Shown: piece after piece, positions 40,865 through 50,424 of the stretch
How positions within the stretch are numbered: the first letter of the stretch is position 1
How the letters are laid out: each line of letters opens with the position of its first letter
DNA from: an uncultured Oscillospiraceae bacterium
Lineage (GTDB): Bacteria > Bacillota > Clostridia > Oscillospirales > Oscillospiraceae
DNA: 64,000 nucleotides
NCBI GenBank assembly: GCA_949841355.1
Contig: CATKZP010000016.1
Span: 1 to 64,000 of the forward strand
Direction of reading: 5' to 3'
Made by a program: the position numbers and the translations under genes
The notes under the pieces: generated by a model
What the model saw: the letters and a program-made list of their open reading frames with translations, nothing else
The model's database searches: none
Told to the model about the DNA's origin: nothing

Positions 40865-41824
40865 TTGAACAAGCGAATCCTGATTTTGTCCCTGTGTCTG
40901 GCCGGGGCGCTCACCGTCCCCGCCCTGGCGCTGACCACCCCCACCGCCGACGTGGAGAACGCCGCCCCCATTGCCGAGGACCTCACCCTCAAGACCTACA
41001 AGGGCATCGCCATCTCCAGCCGCTTCGCCGCCGTGGACCCGGAGGGCGATCTGGTCACCTTCCAGGTGGTGGACAGCCCCGCCCGGGGCCAGGTGGCCAT
41101 GGACGAGACCGACCCCGCCGCCTTCACCTACACCCCCTACGAGGGCAAGAAGGGCAAGGACACCTTCACCTACGTGGCCATCGACGCCAAGGGGAACATG
41201 TCCAAGCCCGCCACGGTGAAGGTGACCATCCAGAAGCAGTCCACCGCCGTCAGCTACTCCGACCTGTCGGGGGACAGCGCCCACTACGCCGCCCTGCGCC
41301 TGGCGGAGGCAGGGGTATACACCGGGCGCAGGGTGGGCAGCCTGTACTGCTTCGACCCGGACAGCACCTTCACCCGCCAGGAGTTTCTGGCCATGGCCAT
41401 GACCGCCGCGGGGCGGGAGCCTCTCAGCGGCGTCACCCTCACCGGGTTCTATGACGACGGCGACATCTCCGCCTGGGCCAAGGGCTACGTGTCCGCCGCT
41501 CTGGCGGTGGGCACGGTGGAGGGCAGCCGCAACAGCGCGGGCCAGACGGTGTTCGTCCCCGGCGGCGCCGTGACCTGCGCCGAGGCCGCCGTCATCATCG
41601 ACCGCCTGCTGGCCACCGGCGACGTGGCCGCGGCCTCCTCCGCCCTCTCCGCCGAGACCGCCCCCGCCTGGGCCTACCAGTCGGCGGTGAATATGGAGGC
41701 GGTGGCCGTCCTGCGCAGCAGCACCGACCTGTCCAAGCCCCTCACCCGGGCTCAGGCCGCCGAGATGCTGTCCGCCATGCTGGACGTGCTGGACAGCCGG
41801 GACACCGGCGGCTGGTTCCGCTGA
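40865..41824 (+). CDS. Secreted SLH protein with cadherin-like domain
   Basis: The 319-residue protein has a signal peptide (to about residue 22, PALALT), an Ig/cadherin-like domain (35-123: YKGIAISSRFAAVDPEGDLV, then FTYTPYEGKKGKDTFTYVAI) and an SLH region (about 130-319: YSDLSGDSAHYAALRLAEAG; FDPDSTFTRQEFLAMAMTAA; KPLTRAQAAEMLSAML). It is probably bound to the cell wall through the SLH part. AAGGAGG lies upstream, and a terminator follows. Confidence 0.85.
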   Translation: MNKRILILSLCLAGALTVPALALTTPTADVENAAPIAEDLTLKTYKGIAISSRFAAVDPEGDLVTFQVVDSPARGQVAMDETDPAAFTYTPYEGKKGKDTFTYVAIDAKGNMSKPATVKVTIQKQSTAVSYSDLSGDSAHYAALRLAEAGVYTGRRVGSLYCFDPDSTFTRQEFLAMAMTAAGREPLSGVTLTGFYDDGDISAWAKGYVSAALAVGTVEGSRNSAGQTVFVPGGAVTCAEAAVIIDRLLATGDVAAASSALSAETAPAWAYQSAVNMEAVAVLRSSTDLSKPLTRAQAAEMLSAMLDVLDSRDTGGWFR

Positions 41825-41844
41825 CACAATCCTCTAAAACGGGC

Positions 41845-41881
41845 AAAGCCCGGCGGGAGAGTTCTCCCGCCGGGCCTTTTT
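41845..41881. terminator. Bidirectional terminator between the SLH and M32 genes
   Basis: GCCCGGCGGGAG and CTCCCGCCGGGC form a 12-bp stem followed by CTTTTTG; the reverse strand also has an A/T-flank. Confidence 0.88.
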
Positions 41882-41887
41882 GCCCCT

Positions 41888-43384
41888 TTACAGGCCGTAC
41901 AGCTCGGTGTACTTCTTTTCCAGGTAATCAGCAAACACGTTGGGGTCGAAGTCGCCGCAGGCGTGCTTCACCACCTGCGCGGGCTCCATCAGGCCGCCGT
42001 GCCGGTGGATCTTCTCCCCCAGCCAGGCGGACACCTGGGACAGGTCCCCCCGGGACACGGGGCCCCATACGTCGATGTCCCCCTCCATATTGCGCAGCAT
42101 CTGGGCGCCGTAGGCGCTGCCCAGGGCGTAGGACGGGAAGTAGCCGAAGGACCCGCCGGACCAGTGGCTGTCCTGGAGGCAGCCCCGCTTATCGTCGGGC
42201 ACATCCACCCCCAGGTACTCCTTATACAGCTTGTTCCAGGTCTCCGGCACGTCCTTGACGGCCAGGGCGCCGCCGATGAGCTGCTTTTCGATCTCATAGC
42301 GCACCATCACGTGCAGGCAGTAGGTCAGCTCGTCCGCCTCGGTGCGGATGAGGGAGGGCTGGGCCTTGTTCACCGCCCGGTAGAGCTGCTCCGCCGTCAC
42401 GTCGGAAAGCTGCTCGGGGAAGAACTCCCGCATCTTGGGGAAAATGGCCTCGATGAAGGGCTTGGAGCGGCCGATGAGGTTCTCATAGAACCGGGACTGG
42501 CTCTCGTGGACGCCCATGGACACGCCCCCGGCCAGGCAGGTGTATTGCAGCTCGTCGGCAATGCCCAGCTCGTACTTGGCGTGGCCCCCCTCGTGGATGA
42601 CGGAGTACATGGAGAAGTCCACGTGCTCCTCGTCGTAGTGGGTGGTGATGCGCACGTCCTTGTTGTTGAACTCCAGGGTGTAGGGGTGCTCGGTCTCCCC
42701 GATGGTGCAGTGGGCCCGGTCCAGCCCCAGCACCTGCATCAGGTAGTCGGAGAACTTCCGCTGGGCGTCCACGGGGTAGCGGCGGCGCAGGAAGGCGTCG
42801 TCGGGGGGCTGCTTTTCCATCACGGCGTGGAGCAGGGGGACGATGCGCTCCCGGAGGGTGGCGAAGAACCCGTCCAGGTACTTCATATCCACCCCCCGCT
42901 CGTACTCGTTGAGCAGGGCGTCATAGGGGGCCTTGGAGGCGTCGTAGTACCCGGCGAACTTGATGTTGAAGGCCACCAGCTTTTCCAGCACCGGGCGGAA
43001 CAGCTCAAAATCGCTCTGCTCCTTGGCCCGGTGCCACACGTCGCTGGCCTCGTTGGTGAGCATGGCGTACTCCATGTACTCGTCCGCCGGGATGCGGCGC
43101 AGCTGGTCGTAGGACCGGCGCAGCTCCTCCACCTGGCGGCGGACGGCGTGGTCCAGCTCATCCTTTTGCGCCCACAGGCCGTCCAGCAGCTCCCCCACCT
43201 CAGGGGCGGAGAACAGCTTGTGCCGCTCCCCGGCCAGGATGCCCAGGGCCACGCCCCGGCCCTCGGCGGTGTCCCTGGGGGCCACGGTGGTGCCGTCCAG
43301 GTACAGCGCGGAGGACGCCGCCTGATAGGCGTACATTTTTCTTTGCAGCTCGGCCAGTCTGGCCAGCGCTTCGCTTCGTTCCAT
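41888..43384 (-). CDS. M32 family metallocarboxypeptidase (Taq type)
   Basis: From ATG at 43384 (MERSEALARLAELQRKMYAY, GAGG upstream) the enzyme has 498 residues, normal for the family. The zinc motif HExxH is HEGGHAKYELG, with the third ligand expected in MGVHESQSRFYENLIGRS; ITTHYDEEHVDFSMYSVIHE and the C-terminal HWSGGSFGYFPSYALGSAYG are also typical. It removes C-terminal residues from peptides in the cytoplasm. Confidence 0.92.
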   Translation of the reverse strand: MERSEALARLAELQRKMYAYQAASSALYLDGTTVAPRDTAEGRGVALGILAGERHKLFSAPEVGELLDGLWAQKDELDHAVRRQVEELRRSYDQLRRIPADEYMEYAMLTNEASDVWHRAKEQSDFELFRPVLEKLVAFNIKFAGYYDASKAPYDALLNEYERGVDMKYLDGFFATLRERIVPLLHAVMEKQPPDDAFLRRRYPVDAQRKFSDYLMQVLGLDRAHCTIGETEHPYTLEFNNKDVRITTHYDEEHVDFSMYSVIHEGGHAKYELGIADELQYTCLAGGVSMGVHESQSRFYENLIGRSKPFIEAIFPKMREFFPEQLSDVTAEQLYRAVNKAQPSLIRTEADELTYCLHVMVRYEIEKQLIGGALAVKDVPETWNKLYKEYLGVDVPDDKRGCLQDSHWSGGSFGYFPSYALGSAYGAQMLRNMEGDIDVWGPVSRGDLSQVSAWLGEKIHRHGGLMEPAQVVKHACGDFDPNVFADYLEKKYTELYGL

Positions 43385-43425
43385 GTCGGATTCCTCATTT
43401 CTTTCGTAATTTGATATCAAACTAA

Positions 43426-43441
43426 TGTTTCACGTGAAACA
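43426..43441. promoter_or_regulatory. parS centromere site
   Basis: TGTTTCACGTGAAACA is a perfect 16-bp palindrome that matches the bacterial ParB-binding consensus TGTTNCACGTGAAACA. It lies upstream of the M32 gene and past the end of the next minus-strand gene. parS sites cluster around the replication origin, so this window is probably in the origin-proximal part of the chromosome. Confidence 0.88.
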
Positions 43442-43450
43442 ATTTGACCG

Positions 43451-43762
43451 TCACACGCTGTCCCACCTGTCCTGGTGGAAGCTCACCCCCGGCCGCCGGG
43501 CCAGAGCCTGCGCCAGCGCCTCCCCCCCGGCGTCCAGCCCCCGGTCCCGGATGACCACCTCGCCCCACCAAAGCCCGGTGCGCCGCAGCCACAACAGGGC
43601 CTTGATGGTCTGCTCCAGCCCGTCCCCGCAGCCCTGGGCGTCCACCACCATCCGGGCGGGGCACACCCCCGGCAGCAGCAGCGCCCCCAGCCCCAGCCAC
43701 CCCAGGCTCACCAGCCCGAAGGCCGCCAGCAGCGCCGCCAGAAATTGGACCACCTGCGTCAT
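43451..43762 (-). CDS. Small protein with one membrane segment
   Basis: I start at 43762 (MTQVVQFLAALLAAFGLVSL, AAAGGAGG nine bases upstream); it has 103 residues. The first 35 are a membrane helix and the rest is a small alpha/beta-like soluble part (ARMVVDAQGCGDGLEQTIKA; VVIRDRGLDAGGEALAQALA). I do not recognise a family. Its ribosome-binding site is strong and codon use matches its neighbours. Confidence 0.65.
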   Translation of the reverse strand: MTQVVQFLAALLAAFGLVSLGWLGLGALLLPGVCPARMVVDAQGCGDGLEQTIKALLWLRRTGLWWGEVVIRDRGLDAGGEALAQALARRPGVSFHQDRWDSV

Positions 43763-43818
43763 TTCCGCCGCCTCCTTTGACAAGTCTGCGGTATTCTATG
43801 GCGCGGCCCGCCTTTTTG

Positions 43819-44406
43819 TCACCGGTTGAAGCACACCAATTCCGCGCCGGTCTCGTCCGCCCGGACGGCGGAATAGGTCCCATGGCGGAAAAACCAGCCG
43901 GATTGGAGCAGCTCCTCCTCCTTCACCAGCCCCAGGTGGTACAGGAGGAGGGACAGCGAGCCGTTGTGGCCCACCACCAGGGTGTCCTCCCCCCGGGCGA
44001 TCAGCCCGTCCACGCACCGCCCCACCCGCTCCAGCATATGGGCGGGGCTCTCCCCGGCGGGGGGCGTGGTGTGGAACCAGTCGCTCAGCAGCCGCCCCAC
44101 CAGGGCACCGCACAGCTTTTCCGCCTGGGCCCAGGTGAGGTCCTCCAGCGCGCCCATGTCCTGCTCCCGCAGGGCGGGGCAGGGCTCCGCCGCCACGTTC
44201 CGCCCCTGGAGGCAGAGTTCCGCCGTGTCCCAGCACCGGGCCAGGTCACTGGACACGCAGCGGGTGAAGGACACCTCCCGCAGCTTGTCCGCCGCCTGCC
44301 GGGCCTGCTCCCGGCCCAGCTGGGTGAGGGGGTGGTCGCTGCTGCCGAAAAACAGCTGCCGCTCATTGCCGTCGGACTGGCCGTGGCGGACGAGATAGAG
44401 ATACAT
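43819..44406 (-). CDS. Histidine phosphatase family protein
   Basis: From ATG at 44406 (AAAGGAGGCCCCCAC upstream) it has 195 residues. The catalytic RHG motif is YLVRHGQSDGNE, the second His is in VVGHNGSLSLLLYHL, and SSDLARCWDTAELC and LREQDMGALEDLTW are the other family blocks. It could be a cobalamin-pathway or general phosphoglycerate-type phosphatase; the substrate cannot be told. Confidence 0.88.
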   Translation of the reverse strand: MYLYLVRHGQSDGNERQLFFGSSDHPLTQLGREQARQAADKLREVSFTRCVSSDLARCWDTAELCLQGRNVAAEPCPALREQDMGALEDLTWAQAEKLCGALVGRLLSDWFHTTPPAGESPAHMLERVGRCVDGLIARGEDTLVVGHNGSLSLLLYHLGLVKEEELLQSGWFFRHGTYSAVRADETGAELVCFNR

Positions 44407-44555
44407 GTGGGGGCCTCCTTTCCTTGTCACGCTCCGATTGGGCGCATGGCCGGCTCGCTTTCCCTCCGTCTCAGGCAAAACCCGGCCCGCTTCGCGGCCC
44501 TGGGCTTTTCCCTTCGCTCCGGTCCAAGCTCGCCTATGCGCCTATCGTCGCGCTT

Positions 44556-45047
44556 CTAAAACAGACTGACCACGCCGGAGGTCAAAAGGGTAATAATCAG
44601 CCCCGCGACGAGCACGCCCGCCACCACCGAGGGGATGGCGCGGCGCAGCGGCATGTCCAGAAACGCCGCCGCCAGGGAGCCCGTCCACGCCCCGGTGCCC
44701 GGCAGAGGGACGGCCACGAAAATGGCCAGCCCCAGGTACTTGTATTTGGTCACCTTCTGCCCCTTCAGGTGGGCCTTGCGCTCCAGCTTGTCCACCAGGC
44801 TGTTGAGCCGGGGTATGTGCCGGCGCAGCCACTGGAAAATGCGCCGGATGTAGACGATGATGAAGGGCACGGGGATCAGGTTGCCGATGACGGCGGCCAG
44901 AAATGCCGCCCACTCCGGCAGCCCCAGGGTGCCGATGCCGAAGGGGATGCCGAAGCGCAGCTCCACCACCGGCACCATGGACACCAGAAGGGTGAGCAAA
45001 AACTTGCCCGCGAAGGTCTCTGTCAGCCATTGCAGCGTCAATTCCAT
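44556..45047 (-). CDS. Small multidrug export protein family (DedA-like membrane protein)
   Basis: The 163-residue protein matches the Sm_multidrug_ex family: LLVSMVPVVELRFGIPFGIG, then FLAAVIGNLIPVPFIIVYIR, and FVAVPLPGTGAWTGSLAAAF with the conserved PxPGTGxWxG motif. It has four membrane segments. Export activity is only a family label. It is six bases downstream of uvrA in the same transcript. Confidence 0.85.
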   Translation of the reverse strand: MELTLQWLTETFAGKFLLTLLVSMVPVVELRFGIPFGIGTLGLPEWAAFLAAVIGNLIPVPFIIVYIRRIFQWLRRHIPRLNSLVDKLERKAHLKGQKVTKYKYLGLAIFVAVPLPGTGAWTGSLAAAFLDMPLRRAIPSVVAGVLVAGLIITLLTSGVVSLF

Positions 45048-45053
45048 GGGAGA

Positions 45054-47885
45054 TCAGCTCGTTTCCAAAACAGTTTTCAGGTACTTGCCCGTGTAGCTCT
45101 CAGGGTGCCGGGCCACCTCTTCCGGGGTACCCGTGCACACCACGGTTCCGCCGCCGGAGCCCCCCTCGGGACCCAGGTCGATGAGATAGTCCGCCGTCTT
45201 GATAACGTCCAGGTTGTGCTCGATCACCACCACCGTGTTCCCCTTGTCCACAAACCGCTGGAGCACCTCCACCAGCTGGTGGACGTCGGCGGTGTGCAGC
45301 CCCGTGGTGGGCTCGTCCAGGATATATACCGTGGACCCGGTGGACTGCTTGGAAAGCTCGGTGGCCAGCTTCACCCGCTGGGCCTCGCCCCCGGACAGGG
45401 TGGTGGAGGGCTGGCCCAGCTTCACATAGCCCAGCCCCACGTCCTTCAGCGTCTGGATGCGGTTTTTCAGCCGGGGCAGGTTTTCAAAGAAGGGCAGGGC
45501 CTCCTCCACCGTCATCTCCAGTACCTCGTGGATATTCTTGCCCTTGTAGCGCACCTCCAGCGTCTCCCGGTTATACCGCTTGCCCTTGCACACCTCGCAG
45601 GGGACGTAGATGTCGGGCAGGAAGTGCATTTCGATTTTCAGCAGGCCGTCGCCGGAGCACGCCTCGCACCGCCCGCCCCGGACGTTGAAGGAGAACCGGC
45701 CGGGGCCGTATCCCCGGGTTTTGGCGTCCGGGGTGGAGGCGAACAGCTCCCGGATGTCGTTGAACAGCCCCGTATAGGTGGCGGGATTGGACCGGGGGGT
45801 GCGCCCGATGGGGGACTGGTCAATGGCGATCACCTTGTCCAGATGCTCGATGCCGTCCATGCCGTCGTGCTTGCCCGGGCGGGCCTTGGTGCGGTTCAGC
45901 TCCGCCCCCAGGCGCTTGTAGAGGATTTCGTTCACCAGCGACGACTTGCCCGAGCCGGACACGCCGGTGACGGCGATGAACGTGCCCAGGGGGAAGCTCA
46001 CGTCGATGCGGCGCAGGTTGTTCTCCGCCGCCCCCCGAACGGTGAGCACCTTGCCGTTCCCCGCCCGGCGCTCCGCGGGGACGGGCACCTTTTTCCGCCC
46101 CGCCAGGTAGTCCCCGGTGATGGAGCCGGGGGTGTCCATCACCTCCTGGGCGGTGCCGCAGGCCACCACCTGGCCGCCGTGCACCCCCGCGCCGGGGCCG
46201 ATGTCCACGATGTAGTCGGCGGCCCGCATGGTGTCCTCGTCGTGCTCCACCACGATGAGGGTATTGCCCAGATCCCGCAGGTGCTTCAGCGTGCCCAGCA
46301 GCAGGTCGTTATCCCGCTGGTGCAGGCCGATGGACGGCTCGTCCAGGATATACAGCACCCCCATCAGGGACGAGCCGATCTGGGTGGCCAGGCGGATGCG
46401 TTGGCTCTCGCCGCCGGACAGGGTGCCCGCCTGGCGGGTGAGGGTGAGGTATTGCAGCCCCACCGACTTCAAAAAGCCCAGCCGGGCGCGGATCTCCTTC
46501 AAAATCTGGTCCGCGATCATGGCCTGGGTGTCGGTGAGGGTCACGGTGTCCAAAAACGCCAGCGCCTCGTCCACCGGCTTTTCGCAGAACTGGTGGATGG
46601 AGCTGCCCCCCACGGTGACGGCCAGCGCCTCCCGCTTGAGCCGGCGGCCCCGGCACTCGGGGCAGGGGCACTCGCTCATGCACTCCTCGATCTCCCGCTT
46701 CATGGCGTCGGACTGGGTCTCCCGGTAGCGGCGCTCCAGGTTGTTGACGATGCCCTCGAAGGGCTGGTAGAGGGTGCCCTTGCCCCGGGGCTGGTCGTAG
46801 TTCAGGGTGAGCTTCTCCCCCTTGGTGCCATAGAGGATGATGTCCATCACCTCGGCGGACAGCTTTTCCACCGGGTCGGAGAGCTTGAACTTGTACTTTT
46901 TCGCCAGGGCGTCGAAGTACATCCGGGAGACGCCGTCGGACTTGATGTGGTTCCAGCCCGAGGCGGTGATGGCCCCCTCCAATATGGACAGGGAGCGGTT
47001 GGGGAGGATGCGGTCCGGGTCCACCTTCAGCTGCGCCCCCAGGCCGGTGCAGGCCGGGCACGCTCCATAGGGGTTGTTGAAGGAGAACATCCGGGGGGTA
47101 AGCTCCTCGATGGACACGCCGCAGTCCTCGCAGGCGTAGTTCTGGGAGAAGAGGATATCCCGGTCCTCGTCCACCACGTTGATGACCACGATGCCGCCGG
47201 ACAGGTTGGAGGCGGTCTCCACGCTGTCGGTGAGCCGCCGGGCCACGTCCTCCCGGATGACCAGCCGGTCCACCACGATCTCAATGGAGTGCTTTTTGTT
47301 CTTGTCCAGCTTGATCTCTTCCGTCAGGTCGTACAGCGACCCGTCCGCCCGCACCCGGACGTAGCCCGACTTCCGGGCGTCCTCGAAGATTTTGGCGTGC
47401 TCGCCCTTCTTGCCCCGGATGACGGGGGCCAGCACCTGGATGCGGCTGGCCTGGGGCAGGGTGAGCACCTGGTCGATGATCTGGTCGATGGTCTGCTGGC
47501 GGATCTCCTTGCCGCACACGGGGCAGTGGGGGGTGCCCACCCGCGCCCACAGCAGGCGCAGGTAGTCGTAAATCTCCGTCACCGTGCCCACGGTGGACCG
47601 GGGGTTTTTGGAGGTGGTCTTTTGGTCGATGGAGATGGCGGGGGAAAGGCCCTCGATGTAGTCCACGTCCGGCTTCTCCATCTGGCCCAGAAACATCCGG
47701 GCGTAGGAGGACAGGGACTCCACATACCGCCGCTGGCCCTCGGCGTACAGCGTCTCAAAGGCCAGGGAGGACTTCCCCGACCCGCTCAGGCCGGTGAGCA
47801 CCACCAGCTTGTCCCGGGGTATCTCCACGTCGATGTTTTTCAGGTTGTTTTCTCGCGCGCCTTTGATGACGATTTTGTCCTGCAT
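45054..47885 (-). CDS. uvrA: Excinuclease ABC subunit A
   Basis: The 943-residue protein is full-length UvrA: the first Walker A ([12 protein letters not shown]) at about 32, the first zinc finger ([10 protein letters not shown]) followed by CEDCG...CPACTG, the first ABC signature [13 protein letters not shown], a second Walker A ([15 protein letters not shown]) near 640, the second zinc finger (CEACSGDG...CEVCKG) and the second signature [14 protein letters not shown]. UvrA finds bulky DNA damage and loads UvrB, which is coded at 51623. Its promoter resembles that of uvrB. Confidence 0.97.
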   Translation of the reverse strand: MQDKIVIKGARENNLKNIDVEIPRDKLVVLTGLSGSGKSSLAFETLYAEGQRRYVESLSSYARMFLGQMEKPDVDYIEGLSPAISIDQKTTSKNPRSTVGTVTEIYDYLRLLWARVGTPHCPVCGKEIRQQTIDQIIDQVLTLPQASRIQVLAPVIRGKKGEHAKIFEDARKSGYVRVRADGSLYDLTEEIKLDKNKKHSIEIVVDRLVIREDVARRLTDSVETASNLSGGIVVINVVDEDRDILFSQNYACEDCGVSIEELTPRMFSFNNPYGACPACTGLGAQLKVDPDRILPNRSLSILEGAITASGWNHIKSDGVSRMYFDALAKKYKFKLSDPVEKLSAEVMDIILYGTKGEKLTLNYDQPRGKGTLYQPFEGIVNNLERRYRETQSDAMKREIEECMSECPCPECRGRRLKREALAVTVGGSSIHQFCEKPVDEALAFLDTVTLTDTQAMIADQILKEIRARLGFLKSVGLQYLTLTRQAGTLSGGESQRIRLATQIGSSLMGVLYILDEPSIGLHQRDNDLLLGTLKHLRDLGNTLIVVEHDEDTMRAADYIVDIGPGAGVHGGQVVACGTAQEVMDTPGSITGDYLAGRKKVPVPAERRAGNGKVLTVRGAAENNLRRIDVSFPLGTFIAVTGVSGSGKSSLVNEILYKRLGAELNRTKARPGKHDGMDGIEHLDKVIAIDQSPIGRTPRSNPATYTGLFNDIRELFASTPDAKTRGYGPGRFSFNVRGGRCEACSGDGLLKIEMHFLPDIYVPCEVCKGKRYNRETLEVRYKGKNIHEVLEMTVEEALPFFENLPRLKNRIQTLKDVGLGYVKLGQPSTTLSGGEAQRVKLATELSKQSTGSTVYILDEPTTGLHTADVHQLVEVLQRFVDKGNTVVVIEHNLDVIKTADYLIDLGPEGGSGGGTVVCTGTPEEVARHPESYTGKYLKTVLETS

Positions 47886-47927
47886 GGGTGTTCTCCTCAG
47901 TTTTCTTTAAATTTAGGCCCGAATATC

Positions 47928-47956
47928 AGCATAGCGAAACCAATTTTTAATGTCAA
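47928..47956 (-). promoter_or_regulatory. Promoter of uvrA with possible SOS box
   Basis: On the minus strand TTGACA (47956-47951) and TATGCT (47933-47928) are 17 bases apart. The spacer contains AAAATTGGTTTC; ATTGGTTT also occurs in the uvrB promoter spacer (opposite orientation), compatible with a degenerate LexA site in both. Confidence 0.7.
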
Positions 47957-48324
47957 GCCCCATTTTCGTCGGATTTTTCGGGGATTTCCCCGGGCCGGGG
48001 CGGGCGGGCGTGCCGGACCAGATCGGGCCACACCGCGCCGCACTGCTTGAAATTTCCCCTCCCCTGCCGGAGGGTCATGCCGCTATTTTCGTCGCTGGGG
48101 GCGTCCTCGCCGGGGTCGAACACGTCGTTCTCCCAATAGCACACCGGGCAGATAAAGGCGACGGCGGCCTCAATGGGGACGGGGACGGTGAGATACCCGC
48201 AGCAGGGGCAGGCATAGCGCCCGGCAGGCTCCTCCGGCGCCGGTTCAGGCTCCGGCGCGGGCGTGGAGGCCGGCCCGCACTCCCTCGCCTCGGGGAGGAA
48301 AAAGGGTTTTCTCCGCTCAGCCAT
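47953..48324 (-). CDS. CPCC-family cysteine-rich protein
   Basis: The 123-residue protein has a proline/glutamate-rich N-terminus and then the CPCC domain: YACPCCGYLTVPVPIEAA, FICPVCYWENDVFDPGEDA, SDENSGMTLRQGRGNF. The cysteines should bind zinc. No function is established for the family. It overlaps the YjbR-like gene by eight bases and is the last gene of its operon. Confidence 0.85.
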   Translation of the reverse strand: MAERRKPFFLPEARECGPASTPAPEPEPAPEEPAGRYACPCCGYLTVPVPIEAAVAFICPVCYWENDVFDPGEDAPSDENSGMTLRQGRGNFKQCGAVWPDLVRHARPPRPGEIPEKSDENGA

Positions 48325-48700
48325 CGCCCCTCAGCTCCCTCTGCACGTACTTGGGCAGCTTGGACAGCACCAGCTCGTAGGACATGTCGCACAGGTCCTT
48401 CAAGACAATGTCGGGCAGCTCCCCGTCCAGCAGAGCGGCCACCCACAGCTTTTTGTCGCAGTAGAAGCCGGGGAGAATCTCCGGGTACTGCTCCCGGAAG
48501 GCCTCGGCCAGCCGGGGATCGCATTTCAAGTTCACCAGGTCGTGGTCGTTATACCGCTCGTCCTTCATCCCCCGGGGGGAGCAGACGGCGGCGAACAGCT
48601 TGCCCCGGACCATGTAGCGGTGCCAGCCCCACTCCAGCTTGAAATCCTTCTCCGCGCCGGGTTTTTCCAATAAATATTGGTCCAGCCATTGGTATTTCAT
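48317..48700 (-). CDS. MmcQ/YjbR family protein
   Basis: The track starts this in the wrong place; AAGGAGGAGAAGGGT precedes an ATG at 48700 that gives 127 residues beginning MKYQWLDQYLLEKPGAEKDF. The family blocks EWGWHRYMVRGKLFAAV, NLKCDPRLAEAFREQYPEIL and KKLWVAALLDGELP are visible. The fold is a double-wing DNA-binding-like domain; function is not proven. Confidence 0.85.
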   Translation of the reverse strand: MKYQWLDQYLLEKPGAEKDFKLEWGWHRYMVRGKLFAAVCSPRGMKDERYNDHDLVNLKCDPRLAEAFREQYPEILPGFYCDKKLWVAALLDGELPDIVLKDLCDMSYELVLSKLPKYVQRELRGDG

Positions 48701-48713
48701 ACCCTTCTCCTCC

Positions 48714-49490
48714 TTAAAAAACTTCCCCGTGAGATACCGACCACTCCCGCCCGTCCCCCTTGGGGCGGAAGGTGCGGCAGCGGTAGTTGATGCCCGCCTT
48801 CCGGGCCTGGGCGTGCTGGAGCTTCCGGGGCACGCGGTACAGCTTCCCGTCCTTGATGAGCTTCGCCCCCGTCTGCTTGAACAGGAAGGGCACGCCCGCC
48901 TCCACGCACTGGCGGCGGATGTCCAGAATCCACTCGTACCGGCAGGGCCGGGCCTGGGGGCCAGACTCGCCCCCCGCCACCACCTGGGTGATGTCCTCCC
49001 CCAGCCAGGGGGTGAGGTCGATGGGGCCAAGCAGCGGCTCGCAGGCGATGGACTTGTGCTGGATGGGGGCGGCCTTCAGGACGGGCAGGCGCAGCCGCGC
49101 CCGCTCCTGGTCCTCCGCGGTGGAGCAGATGGCCACGTTTTCCCAGCCCTCCCCCCAGTCCGGCGGCAGGCAGTCCGCCAGGCGGCGGATGCGCTTGGTG
49201 ATGAAGAAGAAGCTCAGGTCCCGCCGCACCTTCATCATGGCCCAGGCCCAGGGCCGCCACTCGTCCGCGTCCTCCAGCAGAAAATCCGACGAAAAGCAGG
49301 TCCACACCATGTCCCCCGGCGGGACCACCCAGCTGCCGTCCCGCTTCTGGCGCAGGGGCAGGTCGTAGCTCTTGGTGCGGTACACCTTTGAGGCGTCCAG
49401 CCCCCGGCGCTCGTCCCCCCGGTAGACGTAGCAGTTGGCGCAGCCCGGGGACACCTTATGGCACCCGTGCCAGGGATTCCAGCTGGCCAT
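48714..49490 (-). CDS. DUF5131 protein (phage gp37-like)
   Basis: The 258-residue protein starts MASWNPWHGCHKVSPGCANC, the DUF5131 hallmark with WNPWxGCxxxSxGCxxCY that resembles a radical-SAM cluster site. WTCFSSDFLLEDADEWRP and VVAGGESGPQARPCRYEWIL are also family motifs. The chemistry is unknown. It starts one base after the stop of the M28 gene, so translation is coupled. Confidence 0.85.
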   Translation of the reverse strand: MASWNPWHGCHKVSPGCANCYVYRGDERRGLDASKVYRTKSYDLPLRQKRDGSWVVPPGDMVWTCFSSDFLLEDADEWRPWAWAMMKVRRDLSFFFITKRIRRLADCLPPDWGEGWENVAICSTAEDQERARLRLPVLKAAPIQHKSIACEPLLGPIDLTPWLGEDITQVVAGGESGPQARPCRYEWILDIRRQCVEAGVPFLFKQTGAKLIKDGKLYRVPRKLQHAQARKAGINYRCRTFRPKGDGREWSVSHGEVF

Positions 49491-49491
49491 G

Positions 49492-50424
49492 TCAGTCCAG
49501 AGCGGCGGCGTACCGCAGGGCCCCGTCCCGGAGCAGGGCGATGTTCGCCTCGTCCAGCACGGTGTCCCGGCCGGTATGGATGCGGTCCATATAATAGCCC
49601 ACCACGGGCCTGTGCTTCAGGGCGCACACACCCGCGCCTTTCTTGAAGCTGGCGTTGTCCGAGGGGTAGAAGCCGAAGCTCCGCACCACCTGCACGTCCT
49701 TGCCGCCGGCGGGGAGGAAGGCGGCCTCGATGCGCTCCAGGGCGGCGGGGTCCTTTTTCAGCTGCCGCCGGGGGAAGAACTGGATGGAGTCCCCGTCCCC
49801 CACGCAGTCAAAATTGAGCACGACGGCGGTTTTCTTTGCCGTTTTGTGCCGCTTGGCAAAGGCGGCGGAGCCAAGCATCCCCTTTTCCTCGTTGTCAAAG
49901 AACACAAAGCACACCCGGTCCCGGTGCTCGGGGGGCAGGGCCAGGGCGGTCTCCACCAGGGTGAGCACGCCGCTGGTGTTGTCGTTGGCGGTGTGCCTGT
50001 TGGCTTTGCCGTCGATGACCCACCACATGAAAAACGCGCAGATGGCTATGCAGGACAGCGGCGCCAGCCACCAGGCCGCAGACTTCGGGACAAACGCGAA
50101 GATGAGGCCCTCCGCCGCCGCCACCGCGAGAAACAGCGGCAGCACGATGAGCGCCTGATAGAGCACGAAGAAAAACAGGCTGCGGGGCGTGATGAGATTG
50201 GGGACGGGCAGCACAGCCTGGGTGTCGTAGTGGGCGGTGAGCAGCACGCGCGCCTTGTCCGGGTCGCCCACGACCACATTTCGGGCGGCAAAGGACTCCT
50301 CCACCCTTGGCGCGTACCCCGCCCGCTCCAGCTCCCCGCACAGCCACGCGCGGAAGGCCGCCTTCTGCTTTTTGGACTTGCGCACCTGCATTTCGGCCAT
50401 GATTTTGTTGGATTGACCGGTCAT
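49492..50424 (-). CDS. M28-type peptidase with two inserted membrane helices
   Basis: The 310-residue protein has zinc-peptidase motifs LLTAHYDTQ, HTANDNTSGVLTLVE, VFFDNEEKGMLGS and VLNFDCVGDGD, in M28 order. Two hydrophobic helices (LFFFVLYQALIVLPLFLAVA and LAPLSCIAICAFFMWWVI) lie between the first His motif and the Asp motif, within the catalytic domain. The active site would therefore stand close to the membrane. Start at ATG 50424, overlapping the ybaK stop. Substrate unknown. Confidence 0.8.
   Translation of the reverse strand: MTGQSNKIMAEMQVRKSKKQKAAFRAWLCGELERAGYAPRVEESFAARNVVVGDPDKARVLLTAHYDTQAVLPVPNLITPRSLFFFVLYQALIVLPLFLAVAAAEGLIFAFVPKSAAWWLAPLSCIAICAFFMWWVIDGKANRHTANDNTSGVLTLVETALALPPEHRDRVCFVFFDNEEKGMLGSAAFAKRHKTAKKTAVVLNFDCVGDGDSIQFFPRRQLKKDPAALERIEAAFLPAGGKDVQVVRSFGFYPSDNASFKKGAGVCALKHRPVVGYYMDRIHTGRDTVLDEANIALLRDGALRYAAALD

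Noticed and set aside
43425-43829. ORF beginning MFHVKQ
   Set aside because: Its start is a translation of the parS palindrome; this is a common false gene call. The minus-strand gene at 43451..43762 fits better.
44424-48050. 1208-aa plus-strand ORF opposite uvrA
   Set aside because: Antisense shadow of uvrA caused by high third-position GC; the translation is His/Gln/Gly-rich without any domain.
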